Source: Rhizobium giardinii bv. giardinii H152 (GTDB lineage: Bacteria > Pseudomonadota > Alphaproteobacteria > Rhizobiales > Rhizobiaceae). Taken from it: a stretch of 54,307 bases of DNA. The stretch lies in assembly GCF_000379605.1 (NCBI RefSeq), contig NZ_KB902735.1, positions 257,535-311,841 on the forward strand. Direction: 5' to 3'. A program made the position numbers and the translations under genes. The notes below the pieces were generated by a model. The model ran no database searches and was not told the origin of the DNA. It worked only from the letters and a program-made list of their open reading frames with translations. Positions 1-9,014 of the stretch are shown one piece after another (position 1 is the first letter of the stretch; each line of letters starts with the position of its first letter).

Positions 1-987
1 GGCATGGCCGCTCTCTATGCCGAAGGCGTCCTGATCGATCGCGATATTCCGAAGGCGGCTGCGCTCTATGAGGAGGTCATTGCCGCCGGCGGCACTTGGG
101 CGGTGTCGTCGTTGGCAGCGCTGTATCTCAAGGGAGACGCGGTGGGCCTCGATCCCGCCAAGGCCGTCGGCTATTACCAGCAGGGCGTCCAGGCTGGCGA
201 TGCTGGCGCAATGGCTGGTCTTGCCGGCCTTTATCGTGATGGTCTCGTGCTCCCCCGAGACGTTTCCAAAGCGGCTGGTCTGTATCAGGACGCCTATCGC
301 GCGGGCAGAAAGTCCGGTTTGGCAAGCGCTGCTAGCGCTCTTCTTGGCGGTACCCAATCCCAGCAAAGACAAGCGCACGATCTCATTCTGAAGGGACAGG
401 CGGAAGGTGCTCCGGGTATTTCTTCCGTTCTCGCCAATGCGGTGCTGGGCGGGGTGGGCGTTCCGAAGAACCCCGAGCGGGCCATTGAGATCCTCAGGAA
501 GGCGAGCGTTGCGGGAGACGCCAATGCGGCGTCAACGCTTGTTCAGCTTTATGCCCAGGGGCGAGGCAAGGACGTTGCGAAGAATATTTCTCTGGCGAGG
601 ACGACGCTTGCAAGCTTCGCAAGCCTGATGCCGCAGGACCAACGCCAAAGCGAAGAACTGTTCGTCGAGGGCGCTGCCGCGCGTTCCGCTGGTCAATATG
701 CAGCCTTCGCGGAGAAGATTGAAGGTATGGCGCCAGTAGCACGGGTGAATCTGGTCGCGCGTCTTGTGAGCGCCAACAGCAACGCCTACGTCTACGTTCT
801 TCAAAACGAACTCAGGCGGACCGGCGACTACAAGGATAAGCTGAACGGCGTGTTGACCGCGACCACCATCCGCGCTTTCAACGAATTGTGCAGCAGGCGC
901 GACAAGGCGGCACTTTGCCGGCTTGGTCCTCTCAGCAAGCCGGCGCGCGACGTGTTCCTCGATTTCCTGCGCGAAGCGAACTCTTGA
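1..987 (+). CDS. Sel1-repeat (TPR-like) protein, C-terminal part
   Basis: The frame is open to the left edge, so the true start probably lies outside the window; the ATG at 4 is only the first in-window methionine. About 328 codons are present. The first ~110 residues and a further block near 130-190 carry Sel1-type helical repeats: alternating A-x-LY-x-G and A-x-x-Y/L-x-x-A patterns such as AALYAEG, AALYLKG, AGLYRDG and VQLYAQG. Sel1 proteins are solenoid scaffolds that bind other proteins, often in the envelope or in exopolysaccharide control in rhizobia. The C-terminal ~130 residues have no repeats, carry two cysteines, and match nothing I recognise. The next gene downstream, on the opposite strand, is a secreted polysaccharide-lyase-like protein, so a role in polysaccharide biology is possible but is inference only. 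Confidence 0.75.
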   Translation, partial: GMAALYAEGVLIDRDIPKAAALYEEVIAAGGTWAVSSLAALYLKGDAVGLDPAKAVGYYQQGVQAGDAGAMAGLAGLYRDGLVLPRDVSKAAGLYQDAYRAGRKSGLASAASALLGGTQSQQRQAHDLILKGQAEGAPGISSVLANAVLGGVGVPKNPERAIEILRKASVAGDANAASTLVQLYAQGRGKDVAKNISLARTTLASFASLMPQDQRQSEELFVEGAAARSAGQYAAFAEKIEGMAPVARVNLVARLVSANSNAYVYVLQNELRRTGDYKDKLNGVLTATTIRAFNELCSRRDKAALCRLGPLSKPARDVFLDFLREANS

Positions 988-1030
988 GATGCGCCGGGCG
1001 CACCTGGCGGTCGAGATCGACGCCAGATGC

Positions 1031-1846
1031 TCAGTTGGTCGCCATTGCGCGCTCTGAGAGGTTCTCCGTCGTGGTGACGACGTCACGATACTCGACCACG
1101 GCATCCGTGTCGCCGCGGCTGCGGTAGATGCCGAATTTCCAGTAACCGGCCTCGTCATGGTCCCAATAACCCACTGGGCCCTTGAAATTCACCACCTGCC
1201 GGCCGTTTAGCCAGATGTTGAGAAGTCCATCGGTCGAGGATACCTTGTGTTCGATAGCGATGTTCAGCCATTCGCCGCGCGGCACGCCCTTCATCCGGTA
1301 CATTTCGCTGCTGGCCGGTTTACCGTCAGAAAGATAGCGCCGCAGGAAGACCAGATCCTTGCCTTGCACTTCGGCCGCGATATAGGGCGAGCGCTTGTCG
1401 TCCTTGCTGCCGTGCCACTGGCCGACGATGAACCATGAGCGTTCGTCACTGGGAATGGAGAAACCATCGGCGATCTTGACGCGGTAGGCGTTCCATATGA
1501 CCTCGCTTTTCGGAAAGGTCACGAGATCTGTCGCTTCCGAGCGGTCCTTGGTTTCAGGGTCGAAACTGGCGCGGTCGCCGGGGCGGACTACGAAGCGAAG
1601 AACGAGATTGTTGTTGGCACTGAGCCGCGCGCCGATCGAATAAGCCTTCCGGGCTGAATGGTTGGTGTAATCGTCCCTGTTGTAGGAGAAGTTTGCCGGC
1701 AGAGGCGTGACGTCCGATGGCGAAGCCAATGTATCCGCATCCAAGACCGGTTGCGCGCCGACCGGTTGCGGAAAACTGACCGTGGAAGCGATCAGGAGTG
1801 CGGTGCAGGCGACGTAGGCTGTCCGGCGAATGAGAATCCGCTTCAT
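1031..1846 (-). CDS. Secreted polysaccharide lyase (heparin lyase I-like fold)
   Basis: A 271-residue protein with a clear Sec signal peptide: a basic MKRILIRR start, a hydrophobic stretch VACTALLIASTV, and a likely cleavage after a GAQ-type site near residue 32. The mature part resembles the jelly-roll polysaccharide lyase family that contains heparin lyase I: alternating beta-strand text, WFIVGQWHG, GEWLNIAIEHK, LNIWLNGRQVV, and a terminal YWKFGIYRS block. Such enzymes cleave acidic polysaccharides by beta-elimination in the periplasm or outside the cell. I chose the ATG at 1846 because AAGGAG lies eight bases before it; an in-frame ATG 51 bases upstream lacks this. It converges with the Sel1 gene. 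Substrate specificity cannot be read from the sequence. Confidence 0.7.
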   Translation of the reverse strand: MKRILIRRTAYVACTALLIASTVSFPQPVGAQPVLDADTLASPSDVTPLPANFSYNRDDYTNHSARKAYSIGARLSANNNLVLRFVVRPGDRASFDPETKDRSEATDLVTFPKSEVIWNAYRVKIADGFSIPSDERSWFIVGQWHGSKDDKRSPYIAAEVQGKDLVFLRRYLSDGKPASSEMYRMKGVPRGEWLNIAIEHKVSSTDGLLNIWLNGRQVVNFKGPVGYWDHDEAGYWKFGIYRSRGDTDAVVEYRDVVTTTENLSERAMATN

Positions 1847-2075
1847 TTTTGACGCTCCTTTCAAATTGTTGCATCTGAAATTCTTTTGCATTTTCAATGA
1901 AATTATCGGTCGCGAGGGGATTCGGCTTCCCCGGTGGCATGGGTTCGGTCCCCCTGCGACGTGACAAATATTTAGCCCGCTGACGAATCGTTAGTGCCGG
2001 ATTGAGTGCACAACGTGGCAAGTTCGTGCCTTAGCCGCGATTGTCTTCACGCGCATCCAAAGATAAAACTGAGCT

Positions 2076-2822
2076 ATGCAATGGAGCGACCAGGCGATCA
2101 TCATCGGCGTCAAGCGGCATGGCGAGGCTTCCGTCATTGCCGAGGTGATGACGCGCGCGCATGGGCGTCATCTCGGGCTTGTGCGAGGTGGCCGCTCGCG
2201 GACGATGCAGCCGGTGATGCAGCCTGGAAACGAGGTCGAGGTCACCTGGCGGGCGCGGCTGGACGAGCATCTCGGCGAATTCCGCATCGAGCCGGTGCGA
2301 CTGCGTGCGGCGCGGCTGATGGAAGCGGCGACGTCTGTCTACGGCGTGCAGGCGATGGGCGCGTTGCTGCGGTTGCTGCCCGAACGTGATCCGCATCCGC
2401 ATCTTTATGAGGCGCTCGACGTCATTCTGGAGAACCTGCACGATCCGCGCGACGCCGGCGAACTGTTCGTCCGCTTCGAGATCGCCGTGCTCAACGATCT
2501 CGGCTTCGGCCTTGATCTGGCGGAATGTGTTGCGACCGGCGCGCGCGCCGATCTTGCTTACGTCTCGCCGAAATCCGGCCGCGCTGTGAGCCGCGCGGCG
2601 GGTGCGCCCTATGCCGACAAGATGCTGGCGCTGCCCGCCTTTCTTGTCGAAGGTGGCGCCGCCGACTATGACAGCCTGCTCTCGGCCTTCCGGATGACGG
2701 CATTCTTTCTGCATCGCCACGTCTATGAACCGCGTGGCATTGTCCTTTCGGCGGCGCGGGACGGTTTCGTTCAGGCCGCCCTGAAGGCGCTGATGAAGCA
2801 GGATCCCGTCGCACACACATAG
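2076..2822 (+). CDS. recO: DNA repair protein RecO
   Basis: RecO works in the RecFOR pathway of recombinational repair, where it anneals strands and, with RecR, loads RecA onto SSB-coated single-stranded DNA in the cytoplasm. The 248-residue length is normal. The N-terminus (MQWSDQAIIIGVKRHGEAS, then RGGRSRTMQPVMQPG around residue 40) is the family's OB fold, followed by the helical region (HLYEALDVILENL, FVRFEIAVLNDLGFGLDL). The C-terminal helix includes ALPAFLVEGG and the FRMTAFFLHRHVYEP segment typical of rhizobial RecO. Only one cysteine occurs, so the four-cysteine zinc site of some RecO proteins is absent. In related genomes recO follows rnc and era; here a lyase gene is divergently placed instead. 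Confidence 0.95.
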   Translation: MQWSDQAIIIGVKRHGEASVIAEVMTRAHGRHLGLVRGGRSRTMQPVMQPGNEVEVTWRARLDEHLGEFRIEPVRLRAARLMEAATSVYGVQAMGALLRLLPERDPHPHLYEALDVILENLHDPRDAGELFVRFEIAVLNDLGFGLDLAECVATGARADLAYVSPKSGRAVSRAAGAPYADKMLALPAFLVEGGAADYDSLLSAFRMTAFFLHRHVYEPRGIVLSAARDGFVQAALKALMKQDPVAHT

Positions 2823-2897
2823 GGAAATTTGGGAAAAGTCTTCCCGATCGAGAAGCACGATGCGGTGACCGTGCGCCGCCGCCGCTCCCTTGTCTCG

Positions 2898-3111
2898 TCA
2901 CGCCTGGTCGAACCGCGTGAAGGCGAAGCGCTCGAGATGGGTCGGGCCGGCGATCGTCTGCACCAGCGCTGACAGAGGCACCGACGCGCATCAGCGACCG
3001 CGCCGATCCGGTGCGGCAGTCCGCGACCATGAGGAACGGCGATCCCTTGTACTCACCATCGCCAACATCAATGTCTGGAGGCTGAACGTTGCCCCAAGGC
3101 AGGTCGCCGCG
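2898..3111 (-). pseudogene. Degraded C-terminal gene fragment, frameshifted
   Basis: On the minus strand two neighbouring frames read like one protein tail. From 3111 one frame gives LPWGNVQPPDIDVGDGEY, then KGSPFLMVADCRTGSARSLM, and degenerates after about 2990. A second frame then gives PLSALVQTIAGPTHLER and ends FAFTRFDQA-stop at 2898-2900. The second frame has an in-frame TGA just upstream (2991-2993), and the first has a TGA at 3112-3114. Joining them near 2985-2993 gives a smooth ~70-residue tail, so a one-base shift plus loss of the 5' part is the simplest reading. I do not recognise the family. The fragment fills most of the gap between recO and the PhoX gene. It could also be chance GC-rich coding-like text. 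Confidence 0.35.
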
Positions 3112-3140
3112 TCAGGAAGCCCTGAGAGCGGGACGAAATA

Positions 3141-3170
3141 GAAATGGCGCCGCGTCCGCGGCGCCATTTC
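3141..3170 (-). terminator. Rho-independent terminator of the phoX-like gene
   Basis: A perfect 13-bp inverted repeat (arms GAAATGGCGCCGC and its complement) flanks a four-base loop. It sits about 20 bases beyond the stop codon of the minus-strand phosphatase gene and is followed, in that direction, by a T-rich TATTTCG run. Confidence 0.8.
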
Positions 3171-3189
3171 TCGATCGAGCGGAAAGGTG

Positions 3190-5193
3190 TCAGCCGATCT
3201 TGCCGCCACCCTGTTTGGTGATCGTGAGGACGGCGGGGCGCACCGGCATGTCGTCCTTGAAGTCCGGCCAGCGCGTTGCCGGAGCCTCGAACGTCGCAAG
3301 GCCGGCATCGCCAGGATGCTGGACGGCGACGAAGAACGTGTCGGATGTCGGGTTGAAGCTCGGTCCACACATTTCGGCGCCGACCGGTACGCGGAAGAAC
3401 AGCTTCGACGTGCCGCGGGCATCACCCTCGGTATCGACGGCCCAGATGCCATCGGTGCGGCCGGTATCCTTCTCGTTGTTGCCGTCGGTCGCGACCCAGA
3501 GGCGGCCGTCCGCATCGATGGCGCAGTTGTCCGGCATGCCGAACCAGCCATTCTTCGTGGTTGCCGTCGAGAAGGATGCGCCGACTTCAGCCACGGACGG
3601 ATCGCCGCACTTCAGAAGAACATCCCACGTCGACTTGGTCGAGGCATAGTCGCCGTCGGTCTCGGTGATCTCGACGATGTGGCCGAAGGCGTTTTCGGCG
3701 CGCGGATTGGCAGCATCGACCTGGTCGGCCTTGCGCTTGGTATTGTTGGTCAGCATCACATAGACCTTGCCGGTCTTCGGGTTCGGCTGGATGTCTTCCG
3801 GCCGGTCCATCTTGGTAGCGCCGAGCGCGTCGGAGGCAAGACGCGTGTTGATCAGAATCTCGGCCTGCGAGGCAAAGCCGTTCGCTTCCGTCAGCGGACC
3901 TTCGCCATGGATGAGCGGCATCCACTCGACGGTGCCGTCGGCCTCGAACTTCGCGACATAGAGCGTGCCCTCGTCGAGAATGTCCATGTTGGCGGCGCGG
4001 TCGTTCGGGTTGAAGGCCGCCTTGGTCACGAACTTGTAGACATAGTCGAACCGCTCGTCGTCGCCGGAATAGAGCACGACGCGGCCGTCCTTGTTGACGA
4101 TCGATTCGCAGCCCTCGTGCTTGAAGCGGCCGATCGCGGTGCGCTTCTTCGGCACCGAGTTCGGGTCCATCACGTCTACTTCGACGATCCAGCCGAAGCG
4201 GTTGGCTTCGGTCGGCTCCTTGGAGACATCGAAGCGGTCGTAGAATTTAGACCATTCATAACTGCCGCCCGGCGCGCCGAGCCGCTTCAATTGCTTGAAC
4301 TCCGGATGGTCCTCGGCGATCTCGCCGCCGAAATAGCCGTTGAAGTTCTCTTCCGCCATCAGATACGTGCCCCAGGCGGTGACGCCGCCAGCACAGTTGT
4401 TGATGGTGCCGAAGACCTGCTTGCCGGTCGGGTCGGATGGCGTCTTTACCCGCTCATGGCCGGCGACGGGACCGGAAAGCTGCATCTCGGTCTTGGCCGT
4501 GATGCGGCGATTGTACTTGCCGTCGAGCACCGGCTGCCACTTGCCGTCGACCTTGCGAATTTCGACGATCGTGCCGCCATGGGCTGCCATTTCGATATCA
4601 ACGAGCTCCTTGCTATATTCGCCGAGCTTGACCTTTTCTTCCTCCTTGCCGTCCTTGGTTTCCTTCACGACGGAGGCGAACTTCGGAAACATGATTTCCG
4701 CATTGGTATATTCGTGGTTGACGACCAGCAGGCCGTGATCCGGATTGCCGTCGAGCGGAATGAAGCCGATATAGTCGTTGTTGTAGCCGAACAGCTTTTC
4801 CTGCGCTGCGGCCGTCTGGTTCAGGGGATCGAAATCCGGGCTGTCGGCAAACAGTTTGTCGCCCCAGCGCAGAAGAATATCCGCATCATAACCTTCGGCA
4901 ACGTGATGGGTCTCATCGACGCCGGCCTCGATCTCGGTGAAGTCGAAACTGGACAGGCCGCCGTTGGCGCGCGCGTCCGTTGCCGAAAGGATCGCGAGCG
5001 GGCTGACGGTGGTGCTGATGGCAGCCACGGCGAGCGAACCGGCCATGAACGACCGGCGCGAAAAGCGACGGTTGATGATGTCGCCCATAGTCGGGTTGGT
5101 GGAACAGTTCTGGCCGATGTCTTCGAGTGCTTCCCGCCGGTCGGTCAGCGTCTCGATTTCTGGCGTGGTTGTCGGGGCAGCAATGTGATCCAT
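3190..5193 (-). CDS. phoX: PhoX-family alkaline phosphatase (DUF839), Tat-exported
   Basis: A 667-residue protein of the PhoX family, calcium- and iron-dependent phosphomonoesterases that release phosphate from organic esters in the periplasm during phosphate starvation. A twin-arginine signal is visible at residues 42-60: NRRFSRRSFMAG followed by a hydrophobic stretch and an A-x-A region (ATDARA). Family features include GLLVVNHEYTNAE, CAGGVTAWGTYLMAEENF, KHEGCESIV, the PEDIQPNPKTGKVYVMLTNN-like calcium/iron-site segment, and DADGRLWVATDGN near the C-terminus. AAGGAG precedes the ATG at 5193. A PHO-box-like direct repeat lies about 65 bases upstream of the start, and a strong hairpin follows the stop, so it is probably monocistronic and PhoB-controlled. 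The name phoX is by family; orthology to a characterised PhoX is inference. Confidence 0.9.
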   Translation of the reverse strand: MDHIAAPTTTPEIETLTDRREALEDIGQNCSTNPTMGDIINRRFSRRSFMAGSLAVAAISTTVSPLAILSATDARANGGLSSFDFTEIEAGVDETHHVAEGYDADILLRWGDKLFADSPDFDPLNQTAAAQEKLFGYNNDYIGFIPLDGNPDHGLLVVNHEYTNAEIMFPKFASVVKETKDGKEEEKVKLGEYSKELVDIEMAAHGGTIVEIRKVDGKWQPVLDGKYNRRITAKTEMQLSGPVAGHERVKTPSDPTGKQVFGTINNCAGGVTAWGTYLMAEENFNGYFGGEIAEDHPEFKQLKRLGAPGGSYEWSKFYDRFDVSKEPTEANRFGWIVEVDVMDPNSVPKKRTAIGRFKHEGCESIVNKDGRVVLYSGDDERFDYVYKFVTKAAFNPNDRAANMDILDEGTLYVAKFEADGTVEWMPLIHGEGPLTEANGFASQAEILINTRLASDALGATKMDRPEDIQPNPKTGKVYVMLTNNTKRKADQVDAANPRAENAFGHIVEITETDGDYASTKSTWDVLLKCGDPSVAEVGASFSTATTKNGWFGMPDNCAIDADGRLWVATDGNNEKDTGRTDGIWAVDTEGDARGTSKLFFRVPVGAEMCGPSFNPTSDTFFVAVQHPGDAGLATFEAPATRWPDFKDDMPVRPAVLTITKQGGGKIG

Positions 5194-5257
5194 GACTCAA
5201 TCTCCTTCGTCCGGAAACTGCGCAGAGGCGCATCGAAACATGCATAGCCGCCGCATA

Positions 5258-5275
5258 ATGACAGGTTTGCGACAA
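5258..5275 (-). promoter_or_regulatory. Candidate PHO box upstream of phoX
   Basis: Read on the minus strand the site is TTGTC-GCAAAC-CTGTC-AT, two TGTC half-sites exactly 11 bases apart, as in the PhoB direct-repeat consensus (CTGTCAT with an 11-bp period). The first half-site is imperfect. It lies 65-82 bases before the phoX start, a sensible activator position. Confidence 0.5.
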
Positions 5276-5378
5276 TCCGGTGAAGAGTTCGCTTTCCTCA
5301 CCCGTCTTCGATTTGGACTGCGCGCGAAAAGCTGTATGGTCGTGCCGTTGCGCCGCCACCGGCCACTGAGGAGAAAAC

Positions 5379-8240
5379 ATGATCGAAGTCATTGCTTTCG
5401 TTGCCTTTGGCATCGCACTGGCGGCGCTTCTCAACGGACGCAAGACAACCGAGCGGCTGGAGAGCGAGATCGCGGCGCTCAAGGAAGAGTTGAAGCGGAT
5501 CGAGGAACTGCGGCCTGCTGTTTCCGCCGCTGCGGTGGTGGAAGTCGCGGCGCAAACCGAGACGGCGCAAGGCACCCTGCAACCGGCCGAGCCTGCAGCC
5601 GTGGAGCGGCAGCGCCTCGCCGAGATCAGCAAGGGTAACGCGATCTTCGGCGGCCCGCCGCCCAGCCAGGATGCGGTCGAAAAGGCGTCGCGCGGCGAGC
5701 CGGTCGTGGCGGCAGCCCCGCAAGCATCCGCAATCGACTCAGTCGCGCCAGCACCGAAGGAAAGTCTCGAAAGCCGCCTTGGCGCACGCTGGGCCGTCTG
5801 GGTCGGCGGCATCGCGCTGGCGCTTGGCGGCATCTTCATGGTCAAATATTCGATCGACGCGGGCCTGCTCAGCCCGGCGGTGCGGCTGTTCATGGCGGCC
5901 GTCTTCGGTCTCGTGCTGATGGCCATCGGCGAGTTCGTCCGCCGCCGCGCCGTGCCGCTGGTCGCCGACACGTTCCAGAACGCGATGATCCCCGGCATCC
6001 TGACGGCGGCAGGGGCGGTGACACTCTTCGGTGTCTGCTATGCCGCCCACGGCGTCTACGGCTTCATCGGCCCGGCCACCGCCTTCGGGCTGCTGGCGCT
6101 GGTGTCGCTCGCAACAGTCGGCCTTTCCTTGCTGCACGGACAGGCGCTGGCGGGGCTTGGATTGTTCGCTTCGCTGGCTGCCACCCCCGCACTGGTGTCG
6201 ACCGAAAGCCCCAGCCCCTGGAGCCTGTTCGGCTTCCTGGCGATTGCCTGGGGCGCAACGCTGCTGGCCGCGCGCGTCCGGCGCTGGACCGTCGTACCCG
6301 CGTTAGCCAATATCGGCCTTTGCCTCTGGGCGCTCGCCTATATCGCTTCGGCCACGCCGTTCGAGACGCTGCCGGTAACACTGGTCATGCTGGTGATGAT
6401 AGCCGGTGTCGGATTTGTCTGGCCGGGCGCGACCGGTGATGAAGCTCAAGCCGATCTGCCGGAGGCGGTGGATGGCGAGCCGGCGGCCCCGTCACGCGCG
6501 TGGGACCGTGTGATAGCGCCACACCTTGGCGCTATCACGGTGACGGCGGGCATCGCCGCTCTGCTGACGATGCTCGCCATGATCAGCCCGCTCGCCACCG
6601 CGTCCGGTTATCCGGTCGCCGAGTTCTGCGTCGTCGTTGCTGCGCTTGCGGGGCTGGGTGCCTGGCGCAGCTATGCGCTCTATCCTGCCATGCTTGCCGC
6701 CTTCACGGCAATCGTCGGCTTGTGGAGTATGACGGCGTCGAGCGGCCTCCTGACGTTTATCGATCCTGCCTTCCCAGCCACCCTCGCCACACCCGCCGTA
6801 TCCGGAAGAACCGCGATGCTTGCCGGCACGGTGCTGTCGGCTGTCTTCATCGCGCTTGGCGCCCTGGCAAGCCATCTGCATCTGAAGGATCGTCCGCCTC
6901 TGGCGACCATATGGGCGGCGATCGCGGCGATCGTGCCCTTCGCGCTCATCGGCATGTCGCTGCTGATGACCGGTAACCTGACCTTCGACCTGCCGCACGG
7001 ATTGTTTGCACTGGCCGCGGGCCTTGTCCTGCTCGGTCTTGCCGAATGGCTTCCGCGCCGGGATGGACAAAGCGAAGCGATCGCTCTGCCTCAGTTGTTT
7101 CTGGTCGCCGGCTCGCTCGGCCTGTTCGTTATCGCGCTGCATGCGCTGACGGATGGTCTTGCAACCACGATCCTGATTGCCTTGCTGGGCGCGGCCTATG
7201 TCGCGGCAACACGGCTGCGCGCTTGGCCGGCGCTGCCGTGGATGATGGTGGGCGCCGTAATCGTGGTGCTCGCCCGCATCGTCTGGGAGCCGACCATCGT
7301 CGGGGCGCAAGATCTTGGCACGACGCCGGTCTTCAACGCGCTGCTTGCCGGCTACGGCATTCCGGCGCTGCTTCTCGCTTTGTCCGCTTTCGAGCTCAGG
7401 ACTTGGCCTGACCTGCGCGCCCGAAACCTCCTGCAGGCGCTGGCGAGCCTGTTTGCCCTGCTGACCGTCGCGATCCTCGTGCGCCACGCCATGAACGGCG
7501 GCGTCCTCGACAGTTCGGTGCCGACGCTCGGCGAACAGTCGATCTACACGCTGCTTGCGATCGGCGCCTCCGGCATTCTGATGACGCTCGATGTGAAATC
7601 GCCGAGCCCTGTGTTCCGCTACGGCAGCATGGCGGTCGGCGTCCTGTCGATGCTGTCGATCCTCGGTGCGCATCTGCTTGGCCTCAATCCCTATTTCAGC
7701 GGCGAGTTGCTCGGCTCCGTGCCGTTCTTCGACCTGCTCTTGATCGGTTATCTGTTGCCGGGGCTCGGCTATGCGGGCCTTGCCTGGTATGCCCGCGGCA
7801 AGCGGCCGGTTCCTTACGTCGCCGCTGTTGCCGTCACCGGCGCGATCCTCGCCTTCGCCTGGGCAACGCTGTCCGTGCGCCGCTTCTGGCAGGGTGAAAG
7901 CATCGCCGACTGGAAAGGATTCCAGCAGGGCGAGACCTATACCTATTCCGTCGTCTGGCTCGTGCTCGGCGTGCTGCTGCTGGTGCTTGGGTCGCGGTTC
8001 AATGCCAAGAGCATCCGCATCGCCTCGGCCGTGCTGGTCTTTGTCGCCGTGCTCAAGGTCTTCCTGATCGACATGGCCAATCTTGAAGGCTTCCTGCGGG
8101 CTTTGTCCTTCATCGGTCTCGGTGGCGTGCTGATCGGCATCGGCCTGTTCTACCAGAAGATCCTGTCCGGCCGGGCGCCCCTTCCGGCGCAGCCGCAAAC
8201 GCCGGTGGACATCGAAGCGGAACCGGGCCAAACAGCCTGA
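5379..8240 (+). CDS. DUF2339 multi-spanning membrane protein
   Basis: A 953-residue inner-membrane protein. The order is a short N-terminal membrane anchor (MIEVIAFVAFGIALAALL), a charged coiled coil (residues ~22-50, LESEIAALKEELKRIEEL), an alanine/proline-rich linker to ~residue 128, then the DUF2339 hallmark LESRLGARWAVWVGGIALALGG, followed by more than twenty predicted hydrophobic helices to the C-terminus (GVLIGIGLFYQKI). DUF2339 proteins have no established function; the fold has been compared to polytopic transport or glycan-processing proteins but that is unproven. AGGAGAAAAC precedes the ATG. It is divergent from the phosphatase gene and only 36 bases before the HD hydrolase gene, which may share its transcript. 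Confidence 0.85.
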   Translation: MIEVIAFVAFGIALAALLNGRKTTERLESEIAALKEELKRIEELRPAVSAAAVVEVAAQTETAQGTLQPAEPAAVERQRLAEISKGNAIFGGPPPSQDAVEKASRGEPVVAAAPQASAIDSVAPAPKESLESRLGARWAVWVGGIALALGGIFMVKYSIDAGLLSPAVRLFMAAVFGLVLMAIGEFVRRRAVPLVADTFQNAMIPGILTAAGAVTLFGVCYAAHGVYGFIGPATAFGLLALVSLATVGLSLLHGQALAGLGLFASLAATPALVSTESPSPWSLFGFLAIAWGATLLAARVRRWTVVPALANIGLCLWALAYIASATPFETLPVTLVMLVMIAGVGFVWPGATGDEAQADLPEAVDGEPAAPSRAWDRVIAPHLGAITVTAGIAALLTMLAMISPLATASGYPVAEFCVVVAALAGLGAWRSYALYPAMLAAFTAIVGLWSMTASSGLLTFIDPAFPATLATPAVSGRTAMLAGTVLSAVFIALGALASHLHLKDRPPLATIWAAIAAIVPFALIGMSLLMTGNLTFDLPHGLFALAAGLVLLGLAEWLPRRDGQSEAIALPQLFLVAGSLGLFVIALHALTDGLATTILIALLGAAYVAATRLRAWPALPWMMVGAVIVVLARIVWEPTIVGAQDLGTTPVFNALLAGYGIPALLLALSAFELRTWPDLRARNLLQALASLFALLTVAILVRHAMNGGVLDSSVPTLGEQSIYTLLAIGASGILMTLDVKSPSPVFRYGSMAVGVLSMLSILGAHLLGLNPYFSGELLGSVPFFDLLLIGYLLPGLGYAGLAWYARGKRPVPYVAAVAVTGAILAFAWATLSVRRFWQGESIADWKGFQQGETYTYSVVWLVLGVLLLVLGSRFNAKSIRIASAVLVFVAVLKVFLIDMANLEGFLRALSFIGLGGVLIGIGLFYQKILSGRAPLPAQPQTPVDIEAEPGQTA

Positions 8241-8276
8241 CTGCTTCGATTCTCGCCGTTCTGTCATGGAGCTTGC

Positions 8277-8933
8277 ATGAGCCACCTGCCTTCGCTTGCC
8301 GCTGCATTCGCGCCCCACGAGGCTCTCGCTGAAAGGCTGCTGCCGCATGCCGTTTCCGGCAATGACGGCTCGCATGATGCCGCGCATCTGATCCGCGTTT
8401 GGAAGAACGCGCGGCGCATCCATGGGGCCGAGGGTGGCGACCTTCGCATCCTCGCCGCTGCCGTGCTTTTGCATGATTGCGTCTCGGTCGAGAAGAATTC
8501 GCCATTGCGCGCCCAGGCGTCGCGTCTGGCCGCCGAACGGGCGTTCGAACTGCTCGATGAGCTCGGTTGGCGCACGGGGGAGATCACCGCCGTCGCCCAT
8601 GCCATCCTCACGCACAGTTTCTCCGCCAATATCCCGCCGGAAAGTCTGGAAGCGAAAATCCTGCAGGATGCGGACCGGCTCGATGCGATCGGCATGATCG
8701 GCGCGGCCCGCTGCTTCTACATTGCCGGACGCATGGGCAGCGGGCTCTATGACCCGCTGGATCCTTTGGCCGAGGATCGTCCACTCGACGACAAGGCTTA
8801 TGCCATTGACCATTTCGAGACGAAGCTGTTCAAGCTGACGGACGGTTTCCAGACCGCCGCGGGCAGGGCGCTTGCCCGGCAACGGCAGGAAAGGCTGCGC
8901 GCGGTGCTTGGCATGGTGATCGAGGAAATCTAG
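8277..8933 (+). CDS. HD-domain metal-dependent phosphohydrolase
   Basis: A 218-residue soluble protein with the full HD pattern: H33 in GSHDAAHL, H66-D67 in VLLHDCVS, a mid-domain histidine in AILTHSFS (~113), and D131/D133 in LQDADRLDAIG. These residues bind two divalent metals in phosphohydrolases that act on nucleotides or other phosphoesters. The length and motif spacing match the family of predicted HD hydrolases related to E. coli YedJ. The substrate is unknown. GGAG precedes the ATG by five bases. It follows the DUF2339 gene closely on the same strand and precedes the MOSC gene by about 80 bases. Confidence 0.8.
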   Translation: MSHLPSLAAAFAPHEALAERLLPHAVSGNDGSHDAAHLIRVWKNARRIHGAEGGDLRILAAAVLLHDCVSVEKNSPLRAQASRLAAERAFELLDELGWRTGEITAVAHAILTHSFSANIPPESLEAKILQDADRLDAIGMIGAARCFYIAGRMGSGLYDPLDPLAEDRPLDDKAYAIDHFETKLFKLTDGFQTAAGRALARQRQERLRAVLGMVIEEI

Positions 8934-9014
8934 TGAAGACAATGACTTGCTGCCATCGGCGGAATCAGTCTGCGATGGACTTGAATCACACTCTGAACGG
9001 CAGGGGATAACGAC

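Noticed and set aside
3187..5247. Very long open frame antisense to phoX on the plus strand
   Set aside because: It mirrors the phoX gene, has no family motifs, and is a usual by-product of high-GC third positions.
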